In this document: positions 52,683 through 61,283 of the stretch, piece by piece
Layout of the letters: every line of letters starts with the position of its first letter
Position numbering within the stretch: the first letter of the stretch is position 1
NCBI RefSeq assembly: GCF_028802875.1
Contig: NZ_JARAMP010000003.1
Coordinates: forward strand, 175,467 to 239,466
DNA: 64,000 bases
Reading direction: 5' to 3'
Origin: Seohaeicola sp024304985
GTDB lineage: Bacteria > Pseudomonadota > Alphaproteobacteria > Rhodobacterales > Rhodobacteraceae
Program-made: the position numbers and the translations under genes
The notes under the pieces: model-generated
What the model saw: only the letters and a program-made list of their open reading frames with translations
Told to the model about the DNA's origin: nothing
Databases searched by the model: none

Positions 52683-53879
52683 TCAGTTCAGCGTCACAGG
52701 CAGGCTGCGCGGCCCCCGGAATCCGAACCCGTAGAATTGCACGGCGTCCGGGTCTGGCAGGGTCATGTTCGGGAAACGGTCGCACAGCAACGGCAGCATG
52801 ATATTGGCCAGCATCCGCCGCGCCACATGCGTTCCCTGACAGAAATGCGGGCCGTTGCCAAAGGCTTGATGCGGCAGCTTGGGGCGGAACACGTTGTAAA
52901 GGTGCCCGTCCTCGTAAACATCCTCGTCATGATTGGCCGAAGCCTGGATCGTCATCACCGTATCGCCTTTGGGGATGTGGAAGCCGCGGATCACCGTATC
53001 CTCGGTCACCAACCGGGACGAGACCTGAATCGGGGCGACCCAGCGCACACCTTCTTCGAAGGCGTCGGCCCACAGACCGTCCCGCTTGACCGCCTCGAAC
53101 TGGTCAGGGTTGATCATCAGGCCGTAAAGGATCGTCAGCAGCGCGTCGCGCGGCTCGTTGATACCGCCGCCGATCGCGATCTTGATGTTGGAATAGATCT
53201 GACTGGTCGGGATCGGATCTTCCGCATTGACCATCACGGACAGCGCGCTTTGATCCGGGTCCGCGCGCAAACGGGCGGAGGCCGCGTCGAAAAGCGCGTC
53301 CATTTCATCGTTGGCGGCGTCGCATTGCGCGAACAGCTTGTCCGTCCAGCCGAAATTCCCCGCGCCGTCGATCAGGATCTGTGACCAGCGCTGCATGTCA
53401 GCGTCCGAGGCTTCGGGAATGCCCAGCAGATGCGTCAGGCAGCGCGCTGAGAATGGTCCGGCCAGCTGCGTGAACAGGTCCACCGTCTCGCCTCTTGGCA
53501 GGCGGCTGACATAATCCTCGGCGATCCTTGTATAGATCGGCTCCCAGCATTGCTTGATGTTGCGTGCGGTAAAGGCCGGGGCCATCGCGCCACGTTCGGC
53601 TGCGTGTTCGGCCCCATCCTTGCGCATCAGCGTATGGGCGCGAAAGGCGCGCTGCATCGGCGTGTTGGGGTCGTTCGAACTGAATAGCTCAGGGTTGTCC
53701 TTGACGTATTTCGTATCCGCCGCCTTGGTCAGCAGCGTCCGCCCTACGGCCTTGACCCGCAGCACAGGTGCCTCGGCCCGCAGGCGTTTGTAAACGGTAT
53801 AGGGATCAAGGGTCAGTTGCTGGATGGTGATCTGATCATCCAGCGGTGCCTCGGGTGCGATGGGTGTATCGAGTGTCAC
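52683..53879 (-). CDS. Cytochrome P450
   Basis: 398 residues from a GTG start (VTLDTPIAPEAPLDD), with GGAGGG seven bases before it; upstream ATG extensions lack such a site. P450 landmarks: heme-binding loop FGNGPHFCQGTHVAR with the axial Cys, ExxR in FEEGVRWVAP, and I-helix KIAIGGGINEPRDALL. The I-helix has GG-I-N-E-P where most P450s have A-G-x-D/E-T, so the usual Thr is replaced by Pro. No ferredoxin or reductase gene adjoins it. Divergent from the LysR gene. Confidence 0.92.
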   Translation of the reverse strand: MTLDTPIAPEAPLDDQITIQQLTLDPYTVYKRLRAEAPVLRVKAVGRTLLTKAADTKYVKDNPELFSSNDPNTPMQRAFRAHTLMRKDGAEHAAERGAMAPAFTARNIKQCWEPIYTRIAEDYVSRLPRGETVDLFTQLAGPFSARCLTHLLGIPEASDADMQRWSQILIDGAGNFGWTDKLFAQCDAANDEMDALFDAASARLRADPDQSALSVMVNAEDPIPTSQIYSNIKIAIGGGINEPRDALLTILYGLMINPDQFEAVKRDGLWADAFEEGVRWVAPIQVSSRLVTEDTVIRGFHIPKGDTVMTIQASANHDEDVYEDGHLYNVFRPKLPHQAFGNGPHFCQGTHVARRMLANIMLPLLCDRFPNMTLPDPDAVQFYGFGFRGPRSLPVTLN

Positions 53880-53954
53880 GGTCCTGCCCTCCCCTGCCTG
53901 ATCGCGTGGACCAACACTAGAGGATCGGGGCGCATGGGACAATCCGATGGAATT

Positions 53955-53967
53955 GATAGAGACTATC
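53955..53967. promoter_or_regulatory. Dyad in the P450/LysR divergent promoter
   Basis: Perfect GATAG-AGA-CTATC inverted repeat in the 128-base space between the P450 GTG and the LysR ATG. Position and symmetry suit a LysR autoregulatory site. Confidence 0.6.
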
Positions 53968-54007
53968 GAATAATCTGATGACAGCGGGCGAAACCGGAGG
54001 AAGTCAC

Positions 54008-54934
54008 ATGGTCACCCCCAAGGATAGCGATCCGCTGGCCGTGGATTTCGCGGCGCTGCGGGTGCTGCGGCTTGTGCATGACTATGCATCGTTCTCGCGC
54101 ACGGCCGAGGTGCTGGGCGTCAACCAATCCTCGGTCAGCTATACGATCGACCGCCTGCGCCGCGCCTTTGGCGATCCGCTTTTCGTGCGGCAGGGGGCCG
54201 GGATCGTGCCCACAGACCGCTGTGACGAGATTGTCCGCGAGGCGGCGCGGCTGGTGGACGAATTCGTGGCCCTGTCAGCGCCGCGCGTCTTTGATCCCGC
54301 CCGCGCCGAGGCGACGATGATCCTGTCCTGCAACTACTATGAACGGGCGACGCTGGTGCCTGCGCTGGTGCGCCGTCTGCGGGCTGTGGCACCGGGGGTG
54401 AAGCTGCGGGTGATCACCTCGACCGTGCGCGGGCGCGAGCAGCTGAGCCGGGGGGAATGCGACATTCTGGTGGGGCCGGTCCAGATCGGGGATGCCGGGT
54501 TCTTTGGCCGTCGCGTCCTCAGCGATCATTATGTCTGCGTCATGGCGCCGGACAATCCGCTGGGCCAGACACCGCTGGATATAGAGGGTTTCGCCGCCGC
54601 ACCGCAGGCGGTGGTGACCTATGGCGGCAACTGGAAATCCCGCTATCTGATCGAGATGGAGGATGCTGGCCTTGCCCCCAACATGGTGCTGGAACTGCCC
54701 AGCCCCGCAACCTTGCGCGACATCCTGCCCGGCACCGATCTGATCGCCACGGTTCCATTGCGGACAGCGCTGTCCTTCGGGCCGGGCCTCAGGATCGTGG
54801 ATTGCCCCTTTCCCGCGCCTTTCGAGATCGACCTCTACTGGACCGCCCGCACGCATCACTCCCCGATGCACCGCTGGCTACGCGGCGTGATCGGGCATGT
54901 CGCGACCGAGCTTGAGGCGGGGGTTGTGCGCTGA
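54008..54934 (+). CDS. LysR-family transcriptional regulator
   Basis: 308 residues from MVTPKDSDPLAVDFAALRVL; GGAGG seven bases before the ATG. N-terminal HTH: FSRTAEVLGVNQSSVSYTID with the recognition helix and RLRRAFGDPLFVRQG. C-terminal substrate-binding domain follows from residue about 90. Likely controls the divergent P450, perhaps sensing an aromatic acid. Target genes are not proven. Confidence 0.92.
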   Translation: MVTPKDSDPLAVDFAALRVLRLVHDYASFSRTAEVLGVNQSSVSYTIDRLRRAFGDPLFVRQGAGIVPTDRCDEIVREAARLVDEFVALSAPRVFDPARAEATMILSCNYYERATLVPALVRRLRAVAPGVKLRVITSTVRGREQLSRGECDILVGPVQIGDAGFFGRRVLSDHYVCVMAPDNPLGQTPLDIEGFAAAPQAVVTYGGNWKSRYLIEMEDAGLAPNMVLELPSPATLRDILPGTDLIATVPLRTALSFGPGLRIVDCPFPAPFEIDLYWTARTHHSPMHRWLRGVIGHVATELEAGVVR

Positions 54935-54956
54935 GATCCGAAGCGGAGCGCGCGGC

Positions 54957-55322
54957 TCAGCAGGAGGTTTTGGTGGTGTCCTTGCCTTCAGGGGCGCAGA
55001 ACAGACGATAAAGCAGGCCGATCACCTCATAGGTGTTGTTGTCGGCGAGGCTGTAATAGATCGTCTTGCCGTCGCGGCGGGTCGTGACCAGACCTTCCTC
55101 GCGCAGGCGCGCAAGCATCTGGCTGACGGCGGCTTGCCGGATTTCCAGAAGGTCCTCCAACTCACCCACGGATTTCTCGCCCGATCCCAGATGGCACAGG
55201 ATCATCAGCCGGCCTTCATGGGCCAGCGTCTTGAGATAGGCTGCCGCCGCCTCGGCGCTGCGCGCCATCTCGGATGGCGGGGCGGGGGGGCTTTGCGTGG
55301 TCAATTCGGCAAGTTCCTGCAT
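54957..55322 (-). CDS. ArsR-family transcriptional regulator
   Basis: 121 residues from MQELAELTTQSPPAPPSEMA. Winged HTH: KTLAHEGRLMILCHLGSGEK, LLEIRQAAVSQMLARLREEG (recognition helix) and wing GLVTTRRDGKTIYYSL. No clear CxC metal site in the DNA-recognition helix, though a Cys lies in MILCHLG; metal sensing is uncertain. Resembles BigR-type sulfur/redox regulators in length, without its diagnostic pattern being verified. Confidence 0.88.
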   Translation of the reverse strand: MQELAELTTQSPPAPPSEMARSAEAAAAYLKTLAHEGRLMILCHLGSGEKSVGELEDLLEIRQAAVSQMLARLREEGLVTTRRDGKTIYYSLADNNTYEVIGLLYRLFCAPEGKDTTKTSC

Positions 55323-55372
55323 CCGGTCGATCCCTCTGTCTCTCCTAGCATACCCCTCGGGAAAGAGCGAGA

Positions 55373-56605
55373 TCACTGCTCATAAGCCGGGGCACCGCCT
55401 TCAAAATGGTTCTCGTTCTGATAATCGCAAGGGTCTTCCTGCATTTGCAGATGCAGCCCCGTCCCGGTGAAGGGATGGGCACGGGCCAGATCCTCGTCAA
55501 TCTCGATCCCCAGACCGGGGCGATCAGGCGGAATGACATAGCCATTCTCGACCCGGATCATCCCCTTGATCAGCCCGTCATGGAAAGGTGTCTCGATGGT
55601 TTCGATCATCAGCAGGTTCGGGATCGAGGCCGCCAGATGGATGTTCGCGGCCCATTCGATGGGACCTGCGTAAAGGTGCGGTGCGATCTGCGCGTTGAAG
55701 GCTTCGGCCATGGCGGCCACCTTCTTCATCTCCCAGATCCCGCCCGCGCGTCCCAAGGCGGGTTGCAGGATTTCCGCGCCACCTGTGCGCAGCAGCGTGG
55801 CGAATTCGGTCTTGGTCGTCATCCGCTCACCCGTGGCAAGCGGAATGCGCACGGCCTGCGCGACCTTCTGGAATTCCAGCAGATTGTCTGGCGGGATCGG
55901 CTCTTCATACCAGAGCGGGCTATAGGGTTCCAACGCCTGACCCAGCCGGATCGCCCCCGCCGTCGTGAACTGTCCATGGGTGCCGAACAACAGGTCAGCA
56001 CGGTCCCCGACAGCCTCGCGGATGGCGCGGCAGAAGGCGACCGAGCGGCTGATGTCCCGCATCGCAGGCATATGCCCGCCCCGCATCGTGTAAGGGCCAG
56101 CGGGGTCGAACTTGACCGCCGTATAGCCCCGATCCACCGCGTCCAGTGCCGATTCAGCCGCCATCTCGGGCGAGACCCAGAAGGGCGCATGCTCGTGATG
56201 CGGCAGCGGATAGAGATAGGTATAGGCCCGCAGCCGATCGTTGATCTTGCCGCCCAGCAGCGCCCAGACCGGGCGGTTCCGGGCTTTGCCCAGAATGTCC
56301 CAGCAGGCGATCTCAAGCCCCGAAAACGCGCCCATGACCGTCAGATCGGGCCTCTGCGTGAAGCCCGAGGAATAGACCCGACGGAACATCTTTTCGATGT
56401 TTTCCGGGTTTTCGCCCTGCATGTGGCGTTCGAACACATCGGTGATGACCGCGCGCATGGCGTCCGGGCCGACGGTCGCGGCGTAACATTCACCCCAGCC
56501 CACGATCCCCGTGTCGGTCGTCACCTTCACGAAAATCCAGTAGCGCCCGCCCCAGCCCGGTGCCGGGGGCGAGGTGACGATGATGTCAAGGTCAGCCAGT
56601 TTCAT
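55373..56605 (-). CDS. Enolase-superfamily enzyme (mandelate racemase / muconate lactonizing family)
   Basis: 410 residues from MKLADLDIIVTSPPAPGWGG; AGGAG nine bases before the ATG. N-terminal capping domain, then the barrel: FKxD-type catalytic Lys/Asp in GYTAVKFDPAGPY, ADLLFGTHGQFTTAG where the first metal Asp is expected, EEPIPPDN and ATGERM for the other acidic ligands, and the C-terminal His in IAPHLYAGPIEWA. Probably an acid-sugar dehydratase or cycloisomerase; the substrate is open. Adjacent to the zinc alcohol dehydrogenase, 47 bases apart, so likely one operon. Confidence 0.87.
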   Translation of the reverse strand: MKLADLDIIVTSPPAPGWGGRYWIFVKVTTDTGIVGWGECYAATVGPDAMRAVITDVFERHMQGENPENIEKMFRRVYSSGFTQRPDLTVMGAFSGLEIACWDILGKARNRPVWALLGGKINDRLRAYTYLYPLPHHEHAPFWVSPEMAAESALDAVDRGYTAVKFDPAGPYTMRGGHMPAMRDISRSVAFCRAIREAVGDRADLLFGTHGQFTTAGAIRLGQALEPYSPLWYEEPIPPDNLLEFQKVAQAVRIPLATGERMTTKTEFATLLRTGGAEILQPALGRAGGIWEMKKVAAMAEAFNAQIAPHLYAGPIEWAANIHLAASIPNLLMIETIETPFHDGLIKGMIRVENGYVIPPDRPGLGIEIDEDLARAHPFTGTGLHLQMQEDPCDYQNENHFEGGAPAYEQ

Positions 56606-56652
56606 CGTCAGTCGCTCCTTTGAGTATTGAGGGAACAGGGGAAAGGGTGCGT

Positions 56653-57741
56653 TCAGTTGTTCAGGATGATCACGTTGCGGCGCGCGGCACCGGTCTTGGT
56701 GTCGGCAATCGCCTCGTTGATCTGGTCCAGCCGCCAGCGGCCCGAGATCAGTTCGTCCAGCTTCAGCCGCCCCTGTTGATACAGGTCCACCATCCACGGG
56801 ATGTCGCGCTTGATCACCACATCGCCCATCTTTGAGCCGATCATGCCTTGCCCCACAGCCGCCATGACGACGGGTTCATAGGTTGAGGTCTGGCCGGAAT
56901 GCGGCATGCCCACCATGACGACACGGCCGCCATAGCCCAGATAGCGCGGAGCCGTGTCATAGGCCGGGATGGCACCCACGGTGACGATCACCGCATCTGC
57001 ACCACGGCCAAGGATGCGCTTGGCGCGCGACCATGGCTTGGCATCCGTGGCCAGGATGCCGTCGGTCGCGCCGAACTCGCGGGCGATGGCCAGTTTCTCC
57101 TCGCTCATGTCGACGGCGATGATGCGGCGGGCACCAGCGATGCGCGCGCCCTGAATGGCGTTCAGCCCGACGCCGCCCGCGCCGATCACGACCACATCCT
57201 GACCCGCGCGCAGACCGGCGGCATTCACCACCGCGCCCACACCAGTGATCACACCGCAGGACAGCAAGGACGCCACGTCCTTGGCCATGTCGTCGGGGAT
57301 TTTCACGACCTGGCTGTGATCCACCACGACCGCTTCGGCAAAGGCGCCGCAGGCCATGGCCTGATGCAGCACACCCCCGTCTGCCGTGGACAGCGGGCCC
57401 TTGTCACCGTTGTAAGGTGTTTCGCAAAGCGTCGGCTTGCCCGATCCGCAATTGGAGCAGCCGCCGCAGGCGCGGATCAGCGTCACCGCGACGCTGTCAC
57501 CCACGGCCAGACCCGCCACGCCTGCGCCGACAGCGGTCACTCGCCCTGCCGCCTCATGACCGTAGACCGCAGGCAGGGTGCCGCCCCACGCGCCTTCGGC
57601 AAAGGAGATGTCGGAATGGCAAATCGCCACGGCGTCCAACTTCACCTCGACCTCACCCATGTCGGGGGCGCGCAGGCGCACCTCCTCGATGGTCAGGGGG
57701 GTGCCGAAGGCGTGGCACACGGCGGCCTTGATCATCTGCAT
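56653..57741 (-). CDS. Zinc-dependent alcohol dehydrogenase
   Basis: 362 residues from MQMIKAAVCHAFGTPLTIEE; AGGA eight bases before the ATG. Medium-chain dehydrogenase: catalytic zinc ligands in AICHSD and GHEAAGRV, structural zinc cysteines in RACGGCSNCGSGKPTLC, and NAD-binding VVVIGAGGVGLNAIQ. Oxidises an alcohol or reduces an aldehyde using NAD. Same orientation and close to the enolase-superfamily gene, fitting a sugar-acid or aromatic-alcohol catabolic step. Confidence 0.93.
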   Translation of the reverse strand: MQMIKAAVCHAFGTPLTIEEVRLRAPDMGEVEVKLDAVAICHSDISFAEGAWGGTLPAVYGHEAAGRVTAVGAGVAGLAVGDSVAVTLIRACGGCSNCGSGKPTLCETPYNGDKGPLSTADGGVLHQAMACGAFAEAVVVDHSQVVKIPDDMAKDVASLLSCGVITGVGAVVNAAGLRAGQDVVVIGAGGVGLNAIQGARIAGARRIIAVDMSEEKLAIAREFGATDGILATDAKPWSRAKRILGRGADAVIVTVGAIPAYDTAPRYLGYGGRVVMVGMPHSGQTSTYEPVVMAAVGQGMIGSKMGDVVIKRDIPWMVDLYQQGRLKLDELISGRWRLDQINEAIADTKTGAARRNVIILNN

Positions 57742-57848
57742 GGGGCTTGTCCTTTCCGGTCTGGTCCTTGCGTTGTGCCCGAACCTGCCCGCGCCGGAAC
57801 AGCCGTGCAAGCGCAAAACAACCGCTCCCGTGTCGGAAACCATCGGGG

Positions 57849-59051
57849 TCAGCCTGTGATCTGGCGCCCGCGCATCTGATAGATCACCGCAGCCAAGGTC
57901 ATGATCACCGCCGACAACAGGAAAGGTGCTCCGGGCAGGTAAAGGCCGGCATCCGCGCGGGTGAATTGCGCGAAGGTCTGCGTCATGACCAGAGGGGCCA
58001 CCACCATCGCCACCGAGGTCAGGCTGGTCAGCACGCCCTGCAACTCGCCCTGTGCATTATCCGCGACAGCGCGGGACAGGATACCTTGCAGGGCAGGCAG
58101 GCCGATCGCACCGATGGCTGTGACCGGGATCAGCATCAACAGCAGGTTGCCCGAGGCGATGAACCCAAGGATCACCAGCGAGATGATCTGGATCAGCAGC
58201 CCCAGAAGAACGGTCCGTGCATCGCCAAAGAGACGGATTGCGGGGCCGACCAGTGTGCCCTGTGCCACCGCCAGAGACAGGCCATAGACCGCCAGCGACA
58301 CTCCGATCAGACCCGGGGACCAGCCAAACCGTGCCGCTGTGAAATAGGCCCAGATCGCCGGATAGACGACCGTGGCGAAATGATAGAGAAAATAGACCCA
58401 GATCAGCGATCCTACCCCACCCAGCTTCGACACCGCGCGGATCGCGCCGAACGGATTGGCGCGGCCCCATTGGAAGGGGCGACGGATGCGGTCGGTCACG
58501 GTTTCACGCAGCACCAGCCAGCCGAAGGCGGCATTGGCCAGGGCCAGCAGGGCGGCTGCGATGAAGGGCGCGCGGGTGCCCCATTCGGCCAGCAGTCCGC
58601 CCATCACCGGACCCAGCACGAAGCCCATCCCGAAGGCGGCTCCGATCAGGCCGAAATTGCGCGCCTTCTCATGTGGGGCCGAGATGTCGGCCATATAGGC
58701 CGAGGCGGTGGAGTGGGTGGCGGCCGTGATCCCGCCCACGATCCGGCCCGCCAGCAAGAGCCAGATTGATCCGGCCAGCGCCATCACCACATAATCCGCC
58801 GCCATCACCAGAAGCGAGACCAGCAGCACGGGCCGGCGCCCGAACCGGTCGGACAGCCCGCCAAGGATGGGGCCGAACAGGAATTGCATCGCGGCAAAGG
58901 CGGTGGACAGGATGCCGCCCCAGATGGCCGCCTGCGCCAGCGTGCCGCCTGTCGTCTCGCGGATGAGGTCGGGCATCACGGGCAGGATCAGCCCGATCCC
59001 CATGGCGTCGATCATCACCGTGATCAGGATGAACAGGACCGGCAGGCGCAT
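57849..59051 (-). CDS. TetA-like MFS efflux transporter
   Basis: 400 residues from MRLPVLFILITVMIDAMGIG, about 12 hydrophobic helices. The DHA1/TCR branch signature GGLSDRFGRRPVLL (loop 2-3) and the helix-5 motif LGPVMGGLLAEWG are present, so it is a proton-driven exporter. Related to tetracycline-resistance permeases; the actual drug is unknown. Confidence 0.88.
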   Translation of the reverse strand: MRLPVLFILITVMIDAMGIGLILPVMPDLIRETTGGTLAQAAIWGGILSTAFAAMQFLFGPILGGLSDRFGRRPVLLVSLLVMAADYVVMALAGSIWLLLAGRIVGGITAATHSTASAYMADISAPHEKARNFGLIGAAFGMGFVLGPVMGGLLAEWGTRAPFIAAALLALANAAFGWLVLRETVTDRIRRPFQWGRANPFGAIRAVSKLGGVGSLIWVYFLYHFATVVYPAIWAYFTAARFGWSPGLIGVSLAVYGLSLAVAQGTLVGPAIRLFGDARTVLLGLLIQIISLVILGFIASGNLLLMLIPVTAIGAIGLPALQGILSRAVADNAQGELQGVLTSLTSVAMVVAPLVMTQTFAQFTRADAGLYLPGAPFLLSAVIMTLAAVIYQMRGRQITG

Positions 59052-59129
59052 CGGTGGCTTTCGCTGTCTTGATCGCGGCAGATTAGGCCCGTGCCGGGTG
59101 GCGCGAAAGCCCTGCCGTGGCGGCAAGGA

Positions 59130-59927
59130 TCACCGGCTGTAAAGCACCGGGAACCAGTCCTCACGCAGCTTTTGACCGGGCTGCATGTCATGCCCCGGAA
59201 AGGGCGGCGAGGTGCGGCCGGGCCGTTTCACATAACGCGCGTCATCGCCCACCAGCCGCAGGGAAAACGCGCGGCGGCGCTGGGCGGTCTCGTTCCCGCG
59301 CGCGCCGTGCAGGGTGCTGTAATGGAAGGCTACGGCGTCGCCGGGTTCCATGTGCCATTCGCGGATCTCCATCCCTTCGGCATCCGGATCGGGGACGGGC
59401 ATATAGGCCTCGGCATCGGGGTAGAAATTCTCCTCGGAGAGCCAGCGGGTGGGCAGGACGGGGCGCGGCCAGAGATGTGATCCGGCGACACAGCGCAGGC
59501 TGGCCTCGCGCACGGGATCGAGGGGCGACCAGAAGCTGACGGTCTGGCGGCCTTCGACAAAGTAATAGGGGCCGTCCTGATGCCAGGGTGTCGGCTTGGA
59601 GGTGCCGGGTTCCTTGACGAGGATATGGTCGTGGAAGAGTTGCACCTTGTCCGAGCCCATCAGCTCGGCGGCGACGGCGGCGGCGGGGGACTGGCGGATC
59701 ACCGCTTCGAATTCCGGGATGCGCTGCCAGTTGCAGTAGTCATCGAAGAAGCGGCCTCCTTCTCCGGCCTTGAGGTTCTCGGCGGCATAGGGGCCGGGGT
59801 CGGCCATGTTGCGCGCGATCCCGGCGGCGAGGGTGTCCACGTGATCCTTGAACAGGCCCCGGATCAGAACGACCCCGTCACGCTGATAATCTTCAATATC
59901 CTGCTGGGTCACGAGGGGGTGGGGCAT
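59130..59927 (-). CDS. Phytanoyl-CoA dioxygenase (PhyH) family protein
   Basis: 265 residues. Non-heme Fe(II)/2-oxoglutarate oxygenase: HxD in TPWHQDGPYYFVEG and the distal His in AFHYSTLHGARGNET, with the 2-OG-binding Arg in RRRAFSLRLVGDD. Opens MPHPLVTQQDIEDYQRDGVV, typical of PhyH. Hydroxylates an unactivated carbon of an unknown substrate. Confidence 0.9.
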   Translation of the reverse strand: MPHPLVTQQDIEDYQRDGVVLIRGLFKDHVDTLAAGIARNMADPGPYAAENLKAGEGGRFFDDYCNWQRIPEFEAVIRQSPAAAVAAELMGSDKVQLFHDHILVKEPGTSKPTPWHQDGPYYFVEGRQTVSFWSPLDPVREASLRCVAGSHLWPRPVLPTRWLSEENFYPDAEAYMPVPDPDAEGMEIREWHMEPGDAVAFHYSTLHGARGNETAQRRRAFSLRLVGDDARYVKRPGRTSPPFPGHDMQPGQKLREDWFPVLYSR

Positions 59928-59959
59928 GGGGCGATTCCTGTTGCGTTGCGGCGGCAGTA

Positions 59960-61111
59960 TCAGGGCAAGGGGGTAGTGCGGTAAAGCGTGACCTTCAGCC
60001 CGCCATTGGACACGGGCGGGGCGGGGGGCAGGAAGGGCAGGGCGGTGGCCTTGGCCAGCGCCGGGTCACTGGTCACCACGCCCACGCGCCAGCCACGGAA
60101 GCGCTCGGTCAGGGTTTTGCCCAGGGCGCCGTAGAGGGCGAAGAGGAGTTTCTTCTCGCCGATGCGGGCGCCATAGGGCGGGTTCACCATGACCAGACCG
60201 GGGGGGCCGTCGGGGCGGGGCAGGTCGCTGATTGCATGGCAGTGAAAGCTGGTGATCCCGGCCACGCCGGCCCGTTCGGCGTTTGCGGTGGCGGCGCGGA
60301 TGGCGCCGGCGTCGCGGTCAGAGCCGTAGAACCGCAGCCCCGTTTCGCGGACGGAGGTGGTCTTTTTCAGAATGTCCCACGATGGGACATTAAAACTTGC
60401 AAGCTTTTCAAAGGCATAGCTTCGACCCCGCCCCGGCAGCAGGCCAAGGGCCTGTTCCGCCGCCTCGATCACGAAGGTGCCGGAGCCGCACATCGGATCG
60501 ACCACGGGTTCCGTGCCGTCATAGCCGCATTGGCGCAGGAAAAGTGCCGCCAGCGTTTCGCGCAAGGGGGCCTTGGCCATGGCCTGCTTGTGGCCGCGCT
60601 TGTGCAGGGACTCTCCTGTCGTGTCGATGCTGAAGGTGCACAGATCATCCTCGATCCGCGCTTTCAGGCGGATTTCGGAGGCGGTGTCGGCACCGGGCGC
60701 ATCCTCGACCGCCGGTCCCGTCAGCACCTCGACCCCCAATGTTTCGCGCAGCGCTGCTTCGATCCGCTGTTTCGCGGCCCCGGCGTGATAGATTTTCGAG
60801 GCTTTGCACGTCACTTCAACGCGGACAGGCACATCGGGGCGCAGCACGGCGGCCCAGTCGAATTTGCGCGCGCGTTTGTCCAGTTGCGCCAGATGCATCA
60901 CGCGGAAAGACCCGATCCGCGCCAGAACGCGGGTTGCGCCGCGCAGGGACAGGTTGGCGCGCCAGACATCGGGCCAGCCCCCCTGAAAGGTCACGCCACC
61001 GGGCACGGTGACGGGGGCGGGAAAGCCAAGCGCTGCGGCCTCCTCGGCCAGCGTGGTTTCAAGCCCCGGAGGGACGGCCAGAAAGATCTCGAATGTCGTG
61101 CTGTCTGTCAT
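59960..61111 (-). CDS. THUMP-domain class I SAM-dependent RNA methyltransferase (RlmL/Trm-type)
   Basis: 383 residues from MTDSTTFEIFLAVPPGLETT. N-terminal ferredoxin-like and THUMP region (about 1-155), then a Rossmann methyltransferase with VVDPMCGSGTFVIEAA (motif I) and the catalytic VMVNPPYGARIGEKK (motif IV). Similar to the N6-guanine RlmL half, expected to modify 23S rRNA or tRNA. The 17-bp palindrome at 60373-60389 lies in frame inside it, coding NVPSWD. Confidence 0.88.
   Translation of the reverse strand: MTDSTTFEIFLAVPPGLETTLAEEAAALGFPAPVTVPGGVTFQGGWPDVWRANLSLRGATRVLARIGSFRVMHLAQLDKRARKFDWAAVLRPDVPVRVEVTCKASKIYHAGAAKQRIEAALRETLGVEVLTGPAVEDAPGADTASEIRLKARIEDDLCTFSIDTTGESLHKRGHKQAMAKAPLRETLAALFLRQCGYDGTEPVVDPMCGSGTFVIEAAEQALGLLPGRGRSYAFEKLASFNVPSWDILKKTTSVRETGLRFYGSDRDAGAIRAATANAERAGVAGITSFHCHAISDLPRPDGPPGLVMVNPPYGARIGEKKLLFALYGALGKTLTERFRGWRVGVVTSDPALAKATALPFLPPAPPVSNGGLKVTLYRTTPLP
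60373..60389. repeat. 17-bp palindrome TGTCCCACGATGGGACA (copy 2, inside a CDS)
   Basis: TGTCCCAC-G-ATGGGACA within the methyltransferase gene, translated on the minus strand as part of SFNVPSWDILKK. It does not break the frame. Confidence 0.85.
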
Positions 61112-61283
61112 GCGCCCGCTTATCCGCCGCGCGCCCCGGCATGGCAAGGGTGAAGACGGCGGGGCATGGCGGTCCGGGTGGCCGCTGTGGCACGCCGGGT
61201 CGCATATTGACCGCTGGCGGCATCTTTCCGTATGCGGTCAGGCGAAACCGGGGTAATTTGTGCACAAGAGGAAAGAGCATTCC

